A DNA stretch of 29,636 bases from CANHEE01 sp043777755 (GCA_043777755.1 JAYWHK010000106.1:1-29636); one strand, 5' to 3'. Positions 15,223 through 24,628 are shown, counted from the first letter of the stretch. Notes: generated by a model not told the origin, from the sequence alone. Program-made: numbers and translations.

Positions 15223-15252
15223 TGTTTTAAAAACAATTTATTGGGTAAAAAT

Positions 15253-16119
15253 ATGGTATATAAAGATAATTTAGATGCAATAGTTAGCACTGTACAAGAG
15301 GATGATGTACAGATGGCTTTTTCGGGGTTTTATGAAGAGAAAAAAATAGAGACAAGAATAACTAAAAATAAAGAAAAAAAGGAAGATGTAACTGCCAATT
15401 CGGTTTTGTACAATGGCGATTGCATAAAAGAAATGCAGAATATTACAAATAGTAGTGTGGATTTGATTATTACAGACCCTCCTTACAATTTGGGAAATTT
15501 CATGCACGAAAGAAATACGAATTTAGTAAAGATGCGTGAAAATCATTTTGCGTATGCCGATTGGGATAATTTAGAGCATAGTGAATGGGTTGAAAACATG
15601 GACGGTTTTTTTAGAGAAAGTAATCGGGTTTTGAAGAAAAAAGGTTCGTTGTTGATGTTTATGTCGTTGATGAAAGTAGAAACTTTGATAAAATTAGCTC
15701 AAAATCATAAATTTTACTACAAAACAATTGGTGTTTGGCATAAAAAAAATCCAATGCCTCGTAATATGAACCTTCATTTTATCAATTCTACGGAATGTTG
15801 GATTTATTTTATCAACGAAGGTACAACGGGAACATTTAACAACGATGGCGTACCTGTTCACGATTATATTGAAACTGGATTAACGCCCGCTTCTGAAAAA
15901 AAATATGGAAAACACCCAACACAAAAACCAATTCAATTAATCAATCATTTTATTAAATTGTTGTCTAATCCAAATGATATTATTTTAGATCCTTTTATGG
16001 GTAGTGGTTCTACGGGTGTTGGTTGTGAATTACTCAATCGCCAATTTATAGGCATTGAATTAGATGAAAATTATTACGAAATTGCTAAAAATAGGTTAAA
16101 AAATACTAATTTTTTATGA
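15253..16119 (+). CDS. beta-class DNA amino-methyltransferase (N6-adenine or N4-cytosine)
   Basis: A 288-residue S-adenosylmethionine-dependent methyltransferase. Motif IV TDPPYNLG (DPPY 75-78) comes first, then the putative target-recognition part. Motif I is near the C-terminus (DPFMGSGSTG from residue 246, followed by GIELDENYY). This IV-TRD-I order is the beta class, shared with HinfI- and CcrM-type enzymes. DPPY is used by both N6-adenine and some N4-cytosine enzymes, so the base cannot be assigned. The stop overlaps the next ATG as ATGA. It is the first gene of the four-gene operon and presumably protects one strand of the site. The ATG at 15253 follows the promoter. Confidence 0.9.
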   Translation: MVYKDNLDAIVSTVQEDDVQMAFSGFYEEKKIETRITKNKEKKEDVTANSVLYNGDCIKEMQNITNSSVDLIITDPPYNLGNFMHERNTNLVKMRENHFAYADWDNLEHSEWVENMDGFFRESNRVLKKKGSLLMFMSLMKVETLIKLAQNHKFYYKTIGVWHKKNPMPRNMNLHFINSTECWIYFINEGTTGTFNNDGVPVHDYIETGLTPASEKKYGKHPTQKPIQLINHFIKLLSNPNDIILDPFMGSGSTGVGCELLNRQFIGIELDENYYEIAKNRLKNTNFL

Positions 16120-17168
16120 AAGTTGCAGATTTATTTGCTGGCGTTGGTGGCTTTTCACAAGGTTTTATCAACGAAGGTTTTGATATTAGTTTTGCTATTG
16201 AATATGATAAATCTATTGCAAATTCTTTTAAGTTAAATCATTTAAAAACAGACGTTTATAGCGAAGATATTACAACATTAGATATAAACGAATTGAGAGA
16301 AAAACATGGTAAAATTGATATAATTATTGGAGGTCCACCATGTCAAGGTTTTTCTCAAAAAGGTAAGAGATTAAGTTTGTTAGACGATAGAAATTATCTC
16401 TTTAAATATTTTATAAAATTTGTCGAAATTTTTGAACCATCATATTTTGTGTTAGAAAATGTACCTAATATTACCACAACTGCAAATGGGTATTTTAAAG
16501 AGGAAATTATTGAAACCTTCAATAAATTGGGTTATCAAGTAGATTGTAAAGTATTACACGCAGTAAATTTCGGCGTTCCACAAGATAGAAGACGTGCTTT
16601 TTTTCTGGGTAGAAAAGGAAATAATTTACTTAATTTACCAGAAAGTAATGCAGAAAAGACAACAATTCAAGAAGCTATATACGATTTGCCTTTTATTGAA
16701 TCTGGCGAAGGAGAAAAATTTTATAATTATGAAAAAAAGCCATTGTCAGAATATCAAAAACTAATGCGTATTGGTTCAAAAGGAATTTATAATCATGAAT
16801 CAACGAAACATTCTGAATTAGCTTTAAAGAGATTGGCTCTAATTCCCAAAGGAAAAGGAAGAGAAGTGTTGCCAGAAGAGCATAGAACAAAGTCTATTTT
16901 TAGTGGAACATGGTCAAGATTATTAGAAGATGGCGTAGCTGCAACAATAACAACTCGCTATGATACGCCTTCATCAGGTTTGTTTACACATCCTGTATTA
17001 AATCGCTGTATTACGACAAGGGAAGCAGCAAGGATCCAATCATTTCCTGATAGATTTATTTTTTATGGAAATAAAACCTCTCAAATGAAACAAGTAGGAA
17101 ATGCAGTTCCGCCTTTATTAGCACAAGCTGTTGCAAAAGTAATTTTAGAAGATATTAATAAAGTATGA
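16116..17168 (+). CDS. C5-cytosine DNA methyltransferase
   Basis: A 350-residue Dcm-type enzyme with motifs in standard order: I DLFAGVGGFSQGF (5-17), IV GGPPCQGFSQKG with catalytic C76, VI ENVPN, VIII QDRRRAFFLG, and IX-X RCITTREAARIQSFP followed by QVGNAVPP. The target-recognition region lies between VIII and IX (about 175-290) and is fairly short. It overlaps the preceding and following genes by 4 bases each (ATGA), indicating tight translational coupling. It is very AT-rich, some stretches being near 20-28% GC by hand count. It presumably methylates the strand not covered by the amino-methyltransferase. Confidence 0.95.
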   Translation: MKVADLFAGVGGFSQGFINEGFDISFAIEYDKSIANSFKLNHLKTDVYSEDITTLDINELREKHGKIDIIIGGPPCQGFSQKGKRLSLLDDRNYLFKYFIKFVEIFEPSYFVLENVPNITTTANGYFKEEIIETFNKLGYQVDCKVLHAVNFGVPQDRRRAFFLGRKGNNLLNLPESNAEKTTIQEAIYDLPFIESGEGEKFYNYEKKPLSEYQKLMRIGSKGIYNHESTKHSELALKRLALIPKGKGREVLPEEHRTKSIFSGTWSRLLEDGVAATITTRYDTPSSGLFTHPVLNRCITTREAARIQSFPDRFIFYGNKTSQMKQVGNAVPPLLAQAVAKVILEDINKV

Positions 17169-19003
17169 AAAATTATCCTCAATCTATAAAAGTAAGGCAA
17201 GAATTAAACTTAAAACAAGGTATTAAATCATCATTGCCAGAATTGCCAAAGTTATTTGCCATAACAATGGCTCTATATTTAGCTTCTGATGAAGAAGCAA
17301 AACTAACTTATGCTACCCCAAATGGGCAAAAATTAATACTTTCCAAAGACTTAGAGGTAAAAATACTCCATTTATTTGCAACGCAATTATCTAATTATTC
17401 AAATACTCAATTTATTGAGCAAATCAATCAAACGCCTCTATTTACAGCTCAATTAGAAGCCTTACAAGTTACAATCGAGCTTTTTTGGAAGTTAGGACAA
17501 ATTAATTTTGTAAATCAAAATTTTCCGAATAGCCAAGAACGAACTGGCGGCTCTCGGCATGAAAAAGCAATTCATTTTTCAACAAATTGCAACCTTGTTT
17601 CACTTTGTTTTAGCGATAATACTACTGATTTTAAAAATATCCTATTTGAATGGATTACCAATGCAGGTACATTCAAAAATGAAGCTATCGAAAATAAAAT
17701 CAAGGAAATTTTAACCATTTTCACAGAAGAAACACAGTTTAAAATAAGAACAGATAATGGATCGGAGTTATTTTTTCAACAAGAAGGAATTTATGAAACT
17801 CTAAATAATATTACAGATATTGATATAAAAGATGAGCATGAGCCTGTTGGTCCGTTTAGAATTTACAAATCTTTTTTAAAGTCTGGACTTCATGCATACT
17901 TATATGAGAGTGCAAATAATGTAGTTTCCATCAAGCAAAAAGCGTCACCTTTACTACTACAAAAATATGCTCAAAAAGTATCAACTTTTTTGAACCTACA
18001 AACTAAAAAAGTTATAATAATAGAAAGTGGAAATATTGATAAACAAATATTGCCTAACTTTTCTACTGTAAAACCTCTCCAAAAAATCCTTTTCGGCGCA
18101 CCAGGTACAGGTAAGTCACACAAAATCAATGCCTTACGCAAAGAATTTGGAGCAAAAGAATTTAAAACCGTTTTTCATCCTGATAGCGATTACAGCACTT
18201 TTGTAGGAGCGTATAAGCCGATGATGCAAGGCGATAATGTGCGTTATGCTTTTGTGCCGCAGGTTTTTACTAAGGCATATACGTATGCTTGGAACAATCC
18301 CGAGGAATTGGTATTGCTTACAATTGAAGAAATTAACAGGGGAAATTGCGCTCAGATTTTTGGCGATTTGTTCCAATGTCTTGACCGCAACGCAAGCGGA
18401 GCATCTGAATATGCGATTGATGCAGAATATGATTTGGCAGAATACTTAAAAGAAACGCTTGATAATCAAGATATTATAAATAGCATTTTTCAAGAAAATT
18501 ATAAAGCAGAAAATGCGTACAGCAAAATCGCATTGCCTTCTAACCTATTGATTTATGCCACGATGAACACTTCTGACCAATCGCTTTTCCCGATGGATAG
18601 TGCGTTTAAGCGTCGTTGGGATTGGGAATATGTGCCAATCAATTACGAAAAAGCTGCGGAAATGACGATACAATTAGACGAAACGACTTCATATAAGTGG
18701 GGCGATTTTATCAAAAAAATCAACAAAAAGATTTATGAAATTACGCAAAGTGAAGACAAACAATTAGGCAATTATTTTGTAAAAACCAATGATAACCAGC
18801 CTATTACGTTAGACATTTTTCGCTCAAAAGTTATGTTTTATCTTTGGTCGGAGATTTTTAAAGAAGAAAATGAAAGCGATACCATTTTTAAATACAGCGA
18901 AAATGGAGAACATAAAACCTTTACATTCAATCAGTTATACAATGAAAATGTAGTAGAAATGTTGAAGTCGTTTATGGAATATAATAACGTAAGCCCTATC
19001 TAA
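17165..19003 (+). CDS. McrB-like AAA+ restriction subunit (LlaJI R1-type)
   Basis: A 612-residue protein. The N-terminal 300 residues show no motif I recognise and probably carry DNA recognition. The C-terminal half is a McrB-type AAA+ motor: Walker A GAPGTGKS (311-318), TIEEINRGNCAQIFGDL with Walker B/EINRG (386-402), the McrB-type NTSD (468-471, NTAD in E. coli McrB) and FKRRW (481-485). McrB relatives hydrolyse GTP to translocate and activate McrC. It starts in a 4-base overlap with the methyltransferase and is followed by McrC after 8 bases. Base composition changes inside the gene near 18060, from about 30% GC to about 43-48% by hand count. Confidence 0.88.
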   Translation: MKNYPQSIKVRQELNLKQGIKSSLPELPKLFAITMALYLASDEEAKLTYATPNGQKLILSKDLEVKILHLFATQLSNYSNTQFIEQINQTPLFTAQLEALQVTIELFWKLGQINFVNQNFPNSQERTGGSRHEKAIHFSTNCNLVSLCFSDNTTDFKNILFEWITNAGTFKNEAIENKIKEILTIFTEETQFKIRTDNGSELFFQQEGIYETLNNITDIDIKDEHEPVGPFRIYKSFLKSGLHAYLYESANNVVSIKQKASPLLLQKYAQKVSTFLNLQTKKVIIIESGNIDKQILPNFSTVKPLQKILFGAPGTGKSHKINALRKEFGAKEFKTVFHPDSDYSTFVGAYKPMMQGDNVRYAFVPQVFTKAYTYAWNNPEELVLLTIEEINRGNCAQIFGDLFQCLDRNASGASEYAIDAEYDLAEYLKETLDNQDIINSIFQENYKAENAYSKIALPSNLLIYATMNTSDQSLFPMDSAFKRRWDWEYVPINYEKAAEMTIQLDETTSYKWGDFIKKINKKIYEITQSEDKQLGNYFVKTNDNQPITLDIFRSKVMFYLWSEIFKEENESDTIFKYSENGEHKTFTFNQLYNENVVEMLKSFMEYNNVSPI

Positions 19004-19011
19004 ATCCTACC

Positions 19012-20592
19012 ATGAAAGTTTTTATCGAAGCACAAAAATATCCCTTAGCGGAAGTTGCGCCTTATTTGGACAACCGCTATTACGATGCAGACACGCAAGG
19101 CAATGTCAAAATTCCTTACGTTGGCTATTTTTATTGTGCTGCCGAACAAACGACTATCACGGTGTTGCCTAAGGTTTTTGAAGGAAAAGAAGCGGAATTG
19201 AACGAAGCATTTAAGTTTTCAGTTTCGACATGGTTGTATTTGGCGATAAAACAATTTAACGCTCGGAAAAAAGAAAATCAAATTAGCGAAGCGTCACAAG
19301 TACAAGAAGTGATTTCTAATTTGCAACAACATGACAATTCTGAACTTGAAGTGATATTGAGTTTATTGAAATTTAATCGTGAAAACCAATCGCTTTTTAC
19401 GTTCGTAAAAAAGAACAACAGCAGCCAAAACCATAAAATAAACTGGACAAAAACCGTAACGAAAAAGCAGCCGATTTTCAATAATTCGACACAACCTATT
19501 TATTTTCAACCTGTTACAAAATCAAAAGTCCTTCAAACCGACGAAGAATTGATTTGTATTTTCTTTTCCTTGTTGCATGATTTGCAACAAAAATATCATT
19601 TCAAAACCTATCTCAATCCTGCCTACGAACTGATGAAAGGTCGAGTTTTTGAGCAATTCAAAACGAAAGCAACTCGTCGTTTGAAGGCTATAAAAAGCCA
19701 TTATTTTTCGGATAAACTCTTGCGATTGTGGCATTTGTGCTACGCTTATTTTGAGCGTTTGGAACAAGTAAAAGCAAACAAAGCGATGAATGAAATTTTG
19801 TTGGTACGAGATTTTAACATTGTTTTTGAAGATATGATAGATGCGCTTTTAGGCGAAAGTAACTTGCCAAAAGCCTTGAAAGAACACAAAGACGGTAAGC
19901 GACTTGACCATATTTATCCATATCAATCCTTGATTTTTGACGACGCTATTTACTACATTGGCGATAGCAAATATTACAAAAATGATGCAGAATTTGAACA
20001 AAAGTCTATTTATAAGCAATATACATATTCAAAAAATGTCATTCAGTACAATATTGATTTATTTAACAAAGAACAATTAGCAGAAAATTTCCGCTATCGT
20101 GATGAACTGACCGAAGGCTATAATGTTACGCCTAATTTTTTTATTAGTGCCATTTTGAATGAGCGATTTGATGCTTCCTTAGATGCACTTACGCCACGAG
20201 GAAAAACGATTGAGCGTAATATTCATTTCAAAAATCGCCTTTTTGACCGTGATACTTTACATTTAAAGGCTTATGACATAAATTTTTTGTTTGTGTTGAA
20301 TAGTTATATCGCTCGCAATCATCAACAAAGCAAAGATTTTAGCCGAAAGGCGAAAAAACTGTTTCGAGAAAATATGTTAAATTACCTCAACGAAAGTTAT
20401 GATTTTTACGAAATTACACCAACAGAACCCTTAGAAGTCTTTGTAAATCAACACTTTAAGTTGCTGAATGGAAAGATGTATAAACTAATAAACTGGACGG
20501 ATAAATTCATTTTTGCATTAGAGAAAAACAATGAAAATATCAATTTTTTAGAGAAAGAAAAAGTAGAGATAAAACATTTTGTATTATCCTAA
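19012..20592 (+). CDS. mcrC: McrC-like restriction nuclease (LlaJI R2-type)
   Basis: A 526-residue McrC-family protein. The N-terminal part (about 1-200) would bind the McrB ring. The C-terminal part is a PD-(D/E)xK nuclease: D310/D311 followed by IGDSKYYK with D318 and K320 as the catalytic pair, and Q327/K331 nearby. RLDHIYPYQSLIF before the aspartates fits the core strand. It is longer than E. coli McrC (about 350 residues). The ATG at 19012 is 8 bases after the McrB-like stop. Its composition matches the motor half of its partner rather than the methyltransferases. Its last bases carry the -33 element of uvrB. Confidence 0.87.
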   Translation: MKVFIEAQKYPLAEVAPYLDNRYYDADTQGNVKIPYVGYFYCAAEQTTITVLPKVFEGKEAELNEAFKFSVSTWLYLAIKQFNARKKENQISEASQVQEVISNLQQHDNSELEVILSLLKFNRENQSLFTFVKKNNSSQNHKINWTKTVTKKQPIFNNSTQPIYFQPVTKSKVLQTDEELICIFFSLLHDLQQKYHFKTYLNPAYELMKGRVFEQFKTKATRRLKAIKSHYFSDKLLRLWHLCYAYFERLEQVKANKAMNEILLVRDFNIVFEDMIDALLGESNLPKALKEHKDGKRLDHIYPYQSLIFDDAIYYIGDSKYYKNDAEFEQKSIYKQYTYSKNVIQYNIDLFNKEQLAENFRYRDELTEGYNVTPNFFISAILNERFDASLDALTPRGKTIERNIHFKNRLFDRDTLHLKAYDINFLFVLNSYIARNHQQSKDFSRKAKKLFRENMLNYLNESYDFYEITPTEPLEVFVNQHFKLLNGKMYKLINWTDKFIFALEKNNENINFLEKEKVEIKHFVLS

Positions 20593-20608
20593 TTTTTTAG
20601 TATTTTTG
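20579..20608 (+). promoter_or_regulatory. uvrB promoter overlapping the mcrC end
   Basis: TTG (20579-20581) lies inside the mcrC reading frame. After 19 bases comes TATTTTTG (20601-20608), a full TAnnTTTG match. Transcription would start near 20615, just before the uvrB ATG at 20623, giving a very short leader. Confidence 0.65.
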
Positions 20609-20622
20609 CAAAAAAATAACAA

Positions 20623-22659
20623 ATGTCAGAATTCAAAATCAATTCTCATTTTTCTCCTACGGGTGACCAACCAAATGCGATTCACCAACTCGTTACCAAC
20701 ATCAAAGATGGTGACCAAGCACAGGTACTACTTGGTGTGACGGGTTCTGGAAAAACATTTACGATGGCTAATGTGATTCAACAATTAGATCGTCCGACCT
20801 TGATTTTGACACATAACAAAACACTTACGGCTCAGTTGTATGGAGAATTTAAGCAATTTTTTCCTGACAATGCTGTTGAGTATTTTGTTTCTTATTATGA
20901 TTATTACCAACCCGAAGCCTATATTTCTGTTACCGATACTTTCATTGAAAAAGACCTTCAAATCAATGAAGAAGTGGATAAGTTGCGTTTGCGTGCAACA
21001 TCAAGTATTCTTTCTGGTCGTCGTGATATAATTGTAGTTGCCTCAGTATCATGTATTTATGGTATGGGAAACCCAGAAGACTACAAAACAGGTATCATTC
21101 GTTTAGATGTTGGACAAAATATTTCTCGCAATGTTTTTTTATATAATTTGGTAGAAAGTTTGTATTCTCGTACAGAAACAGATTTTGCTCGAGGAACATT
21201 TCGAGTGCGTGGCGATACTGTGGATATTAATTTGCCTTATGGCGATACAGGTTTGCGGGTCACTTTCTTTGGAGATGAGATAGAAAGCCTTGAAAGTATC
21301 GAAAAAGAAACAAGTAAACGCATCGAAAGCATGGCGCACTCTGTTATTTTCCCCGCCAACCTTTATGTGCCGCCAAAAGATAGAATCAATGAAATTATTA
21401 GAAATATTCAGGACGAAATGATGGCACAAGTCCGTTATTTTGAAAAAGAAGGAAGAGAGTCAGAAGCAAAACGCATCAACGAAAGGGTGAGTTTTGATTT
21501 AGAAATGATTAAAGAATTGGGTTATTGTTCTGGTGTGGAAAACTATTCTCGTTTTTTTGATGGTAGAACACCAGGAACTCGTCCATTTTGTTTGTTGGAT
21601 TATTTTCCTGATGATTATTTGTTGTTTATTGATGAAAGTCATGCTACGATTCCGCAATTGCGTGGAATGTGGGGCGGCGATAGGGCAAGAAAAATGAGCT
21701 TGGTGAATTTTGGATTCCGATTGCCTTCTGCTTTGGACAACCGACCCTTAAGTTTTGAAGAGTTTCAAGAATTAACCAATCAAATTGTTTATGTCAGTGC
21801 GACACCAAGCAATTTTGAATTGGAACAAACTGGTGGCGTAATTGTTGAGCAGCTGATTCGTCCGACGGGATTATTAGACCCTCCTATTGAAGTACGTCCG
21901 AGTTTGAACCAAATTGATGACCTTTTGGACGAAGTGAACAAACGTGTAAAACTGAATGAAAGGGTTTTGGTAACGACTTTGACCAAACGAATGAGCGAAG
22001 AATTAACTAAATATTTTATAAAATTAAATATAAAAGTTCGATATATTCACTCCGAAGTAGATACAATGGAACGTGTGGAGATTTTGAGAGATTTGCGATT
22101 GGGTGAATTTGACGTTTTGGTTGGTGTCAATTTGTTGCGAGAAGGTTTGGATTTACCAGAAGTTTCATTGGTTGCGATTTTAGATGCTGATAAAGAAGGT
22201 TTTTTGAGAAATGAGCGTTCCCTCACTCAAACTGCGGGACGTGCCGCACGTAATTCTAATGGTTTGGTTATTTTTTATGCCGATAAAGTAACCGATTCGA
22301 TGCGAAAAACCATTGACGAAACGACTCGTCGCCGTGCTATTCAGATGGAATACAATGAAAAACATGGAATTACGCCTCGTACTGTTAAAAAATCCAAGGA
22401 AGAAATTTTCCAATCTCGTTCTATTTTGGACATTCGTGGTGGACGACCAACGATGTACGTCGAGCCAGAAGATTACAGCTTGGCTGCCGACCCTGTTATT
22501 CAATATGCAAACCGTGAGCAATTGGAAAAAATGATTGCCGAAGTAGAGAAGAAAATGAAAGCTGCTGCAAAAGACCTTGATTTTATCACTGCGGCTCAGT
22601 ACCGTGATGAAATGCTTGCTTTGAAGAAAAAATTAAAAGAAAAATATGCTTTAGAATAA
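20623..22659 (+). CDS. uvrB: excinuclease ABC subunit UvrB
   Basis: UvrB is the damage-verifying helicase-like subunit of nucleotide excision repair, working with UvrA and UvrC. The 678-residue protein is full length. It shows SPTGDQPNAI, Walker A GVTGSGKT (38-45), the DNA-clamping beta-hairpin YYDYYQPEAYI, DESHATIPQLRGM (Walker B region), helicase motifs GVNLLREGLDLPEVSLVAIL (as GVNLLREGLDLP) and QTAGRAARN. A C-terminal UVR domain (about 634-672) contacts UvrC. All expected regions are present. No SOS-type operator was identified. It stands as a single gene after the restriction operon. Confidence 0.98.
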   Translation: MSEFKINSHFSPTGDQPNAIHQLVTNIKDGDQAQVLLGVTGSGKTFTMANVIQQLDRPTLILTHNKTLTAQLYGEFKQFFPDNAVEYFVSYYDYYQPEAYISVTDTFIEKDLQINEEVDKLRLRATSSILSGRRDIIVVASVSCIYGMGNPEDYKTGIIRLDVGQNISRNVFLYNLVESLYSRTETDFARGTFRVRGDTVDINLPYGDTGLRVTFFGDEIESLESIEKETSKRIESMAHSVIFPANLYVPPKDRINEIIRNIQDEMMAQVRYFEKEGRESEAKRINERVSFDLEMIKELGYCSGVENYSRFFDGRTPGTRPFCLLDYFPDDYLLFIDESHATIPQLRGMWGGDRARKMSLVNFGFRLPSALDNRPLSFEEFQELTNQIVYVSATPSNFELEQTGGVIVEQLIRPTGLLDPPIEVRPSLNQIDDLLDEVNKRVKLNERVLVTTLTKRMSEELTKYFIKLNIKVRYIHSEVDTMERVEILRDLRLGEFDVLVGVNLLREGLDLPEVSLVAILDADKEGFLRNERSLTQTAGRAARNSNGLVIFYADKVTDSMRKTIDETTRRRAIQMEYNEKHGITPRTVKKSKEEIFQSRSILDIRGGRPTMYVEPEDYSLAADPVIQYANREQLEKMIAEVEKKMKAAAKDLDFITAAQYRDEMLALKKKLKEKYALE

Positions 22660-22917
22660 ATAAAATCAAAGAACTAAGCCACGTGTAAAATTAAAACAAA
22701 GTTTTAATAGAATTAGTGAAATCCGTAAAATTCGAGAAAATTGGCTTTGCCTAATTTTATTTCGTGTTTAAACAAAATACGTTAAGCTCTCGTAAAACAA
22801 TTAATCCCTTAATATACACGTCGGAAAGTAGTTTTGGGACTTTGAATTTATACAAAATATTGAACACCAAGCGTTTGCAATATCTTTAATATCTAATAAC
22901 CAATATCTTTTGTGTAT

Positions 22918-24516
22918 ATGAGAAATAATTTTAAAATTTTTGCAATAATATCTACGCTAATCATCTGTTTATTAGGCTATTATGTTAGTCAGGGCTGGTT
23001 TTGGAGTTTATTGTTATGGTTGCCATTAATGGCATTGGGCTTTTATGAAATGCTCCAAACACGGCACGCCATCATGCGAAATTTTCCTCTTTTGGGCCGT
23101 ATGCGCTACATTATGGAATGGTTGCGTCCCAAGATTTATCAATATTTCGTAGAATCAGATACCGATGGCACACCATACAACCGAATGGATCGTTCTATTA
23201 TTTATCAGCGAGCAAAATCCGAAATAGATACTGTACCTTTTGGAACACAACTCAATGTCTATGCTGAAGGTTATGAATTTATGAACCATTCTATTGTTGC
23301 ATTGGATAAAAAAAATGTCAATCATCATCCTCGTGTTTTGATTGGCGGGACACAATGTAAACAACCATATAGTGCAAGTGTATTGAATGTATCTGCGATG
23401 TCTTTTGGTTCTTTGAGTAAAAATGCGGTTATGGCATTGAATGGCGGTGCTAAAATTGGCAGTTTTGCCCACAATACTGGTGAAGGCGGTGTTAGTCCAT
23501 ATCATCTTTCGCCTGGTGGTGACTTGATTTATCAAGTAGGAACAGGTTATTTTGGCTGCCGTGCAGAAGATGGTGGTTTTGACCCAGTGGCGTTCAAAGA
23601 AACGGTTGCTTCGCCCAATATCAAGATGATTGAACTCAAACTTTCGCAAGGTGCAAAACCAGGTCATGGAGGTATTTTACCTGCGAAAAAAAACACACCA
23701 GAAATTGCCAAAATACGAAAAATTCAACCCAATATTGATGTAGATTCTCCTCCATATCATCGTGCATTTTCTACACCAAAAGGCTTATTGCAATTGCTTC
23801 AGCAAATGCGAGAATTGAGTGATGCTCGTCCTGTTGGTTTCAAGTTGTGTATTGGTAACAAACACGAATTTGTAGCGATTTGCAAAGCCATGTTGGACTT
23901 ACAGATTTTTCCCGACTTTATTACCATTGATGGTGGCGAAGGCGGTACTGGCGCAGCACCTGTAGAGTTTTCAAATCACGTTGGTATGCCTATGCGAGAA
24001 GCCGTTGCTTTTGCACACAACACGTTGATTGGCTTTGATTTACGTAAAAATATTCGATTGATTGCATCAGGACATATTGTCAGTGGTTTTGATGTTTTAA
24101 GAGCAATTGCCTTGGGTGCAGATGCTTGTAATTGCGCTCGAGCAATGATGATTGCCTTGGGCTGTATTCAAGCCTTGGAATGTAACAAAAATACTTGTCC
24201 AACAGGCGTTGCCACACAAGACGAAACACTTAACAAAGGTTTGGTTGTCGATGATAAAAAAGTTCGTATCGCCAGTTTTCACAAAAAAACAGTGGGTAGT
24301 TTTGTTGAATTAATGGCAGGTGCGGGCATTGACAATCCTGAAAAAATCAATCGCCGAGCAATCAGCCGACGAGTATTTATGAACAGCATCAAACGCTACG
24401 ATGAAATTTATCCTTATATCGAAACGGGTTCTTTACTCAAAAAAGATGGTTTTTCAGAAGAATATCAAGATTTAATGAAAGGCGCAAGTGCAGAAACTTT
24501 TGCTTTTGGTGCTTAA
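22918..24516 (+). CDS. FMN-binding glutamate synthase family protein, membrane-anchored
   Basis: A 532-residue protein. Two N-terminal hydrophobic helices (about 6-22 and 27-43) precede a glutamate synthase FMN domain: MSFGSLSKNAVMALNGGA, NTGEGGVSPYH, a flavin-binding DGGEGGTGAAPVEF and IASGHIVSGFDVLRAIALG. A cysteine group ECNKNTCPTG could hold an iron-sulfur cluster as in GOGAT. There is no glutaminase domain, so it is not a complete GltB, and the true reaction is unknown. The start is the ATG at 22918, two codons after an in-frame GTG at 22912. The 258-base gap upstream holds no gene; a weak TAGTTTTG at 22829-22836 is the only promoter candidate. Confidence 0.85.
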   Translation: MRNNFKIFAIISTLIICLLGYYVSQGWFWSLLLWLPLMALGFYEMLQTRHAIMRNFPLLGRMRYIMEWLRPKIYQYFVESDTDGTPYNRMDRSIIYQRAKSEIDTVPFGTQLNVYAEGYEFMNHSIVALDKKNVNHHPRVLIGGTQCKQPYSASVLNVSAMSFGSLSKNAVMALNGGAKIGSFAHNTGEGGVSPYHLSPGGDLIYQVGTGYFGCRAEDGGFDPVAFKETVASPNIKMIELKLSQGAKPGHGGILPAKKNTPEIAKIRKIQPNIDVDSPPYHRAFSTPKGLLQLLQQMRELSDARPVGFKLCIGNKHEFVAICKAMLDLQIFPDFITIDGGEGGTGAAPVEFSNHVGMPMREAVAFAHNTLIGFDLRKNIRLIASGHIVSGFDVLRAIALGADACNCARAMMIALGCIQALECNKNTCPTGVATQDETLNKGLVVDDKKVRIASFHKKTVGSFVELMAGAGIDNPEKINRRAISRRVFMNSIKRYDEIYPYIETGSLLKKDGFSEEYQDLMKGASAETFAFGA

Positions 24517-24538
24517 AACTTTTATTTTTGTATCTTTG
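24506..24538 (+). promoter_or_regulatory. possible upstream promoter of the HicB/HicA-like pair
   Basis: TTG (24506-24508) lies at the end of the previous gene. After 22 bases comes TATCTTTG (24531-24538), a full match to the -7 element. Spacing is slightly long. Confidence 0.35.
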
Positions 24539-24579
24539 TCCTCAAAATTATACTTGAAATTGTTGATTAAATTAAAATT

Positions 24580-24609
24580 TTGACTTTTCATAAATAAAAT
24601 ATACCTTTG
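24580..24609 (+). promoter_or_regulatory. main promoter of the HicB/HicA-like pair
   Basis: TTG (24580-24582, within TTTTG), exactly 19 bases, then TACCTTTG (24602-24609). It is the best-matching promoter in the window. Transcription would begin about 13 bases before the ATG at 24629. Confidence 0.7.
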
Positions 24610-24628
24610 CAAAATAAAAAACTAAATA

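Noticed and set aside
15196..15252. upstream extension of the amino-methyltransferase
   Set aside because: The region contains the -33 and -7 elements, so it should not be translated.
22736..22760. weak hairpin after uvrB
   Set aside because: The stem has a bulge and no proper T-run follows, so it is not called a terminator.
23155..23667. 170-codon open frame on the minus strand
   Set aside because: It lies wholly inside the FMN glutamate-synthase-like gene, whose protein is clearly conserved. The antisense product has no recognisable features.
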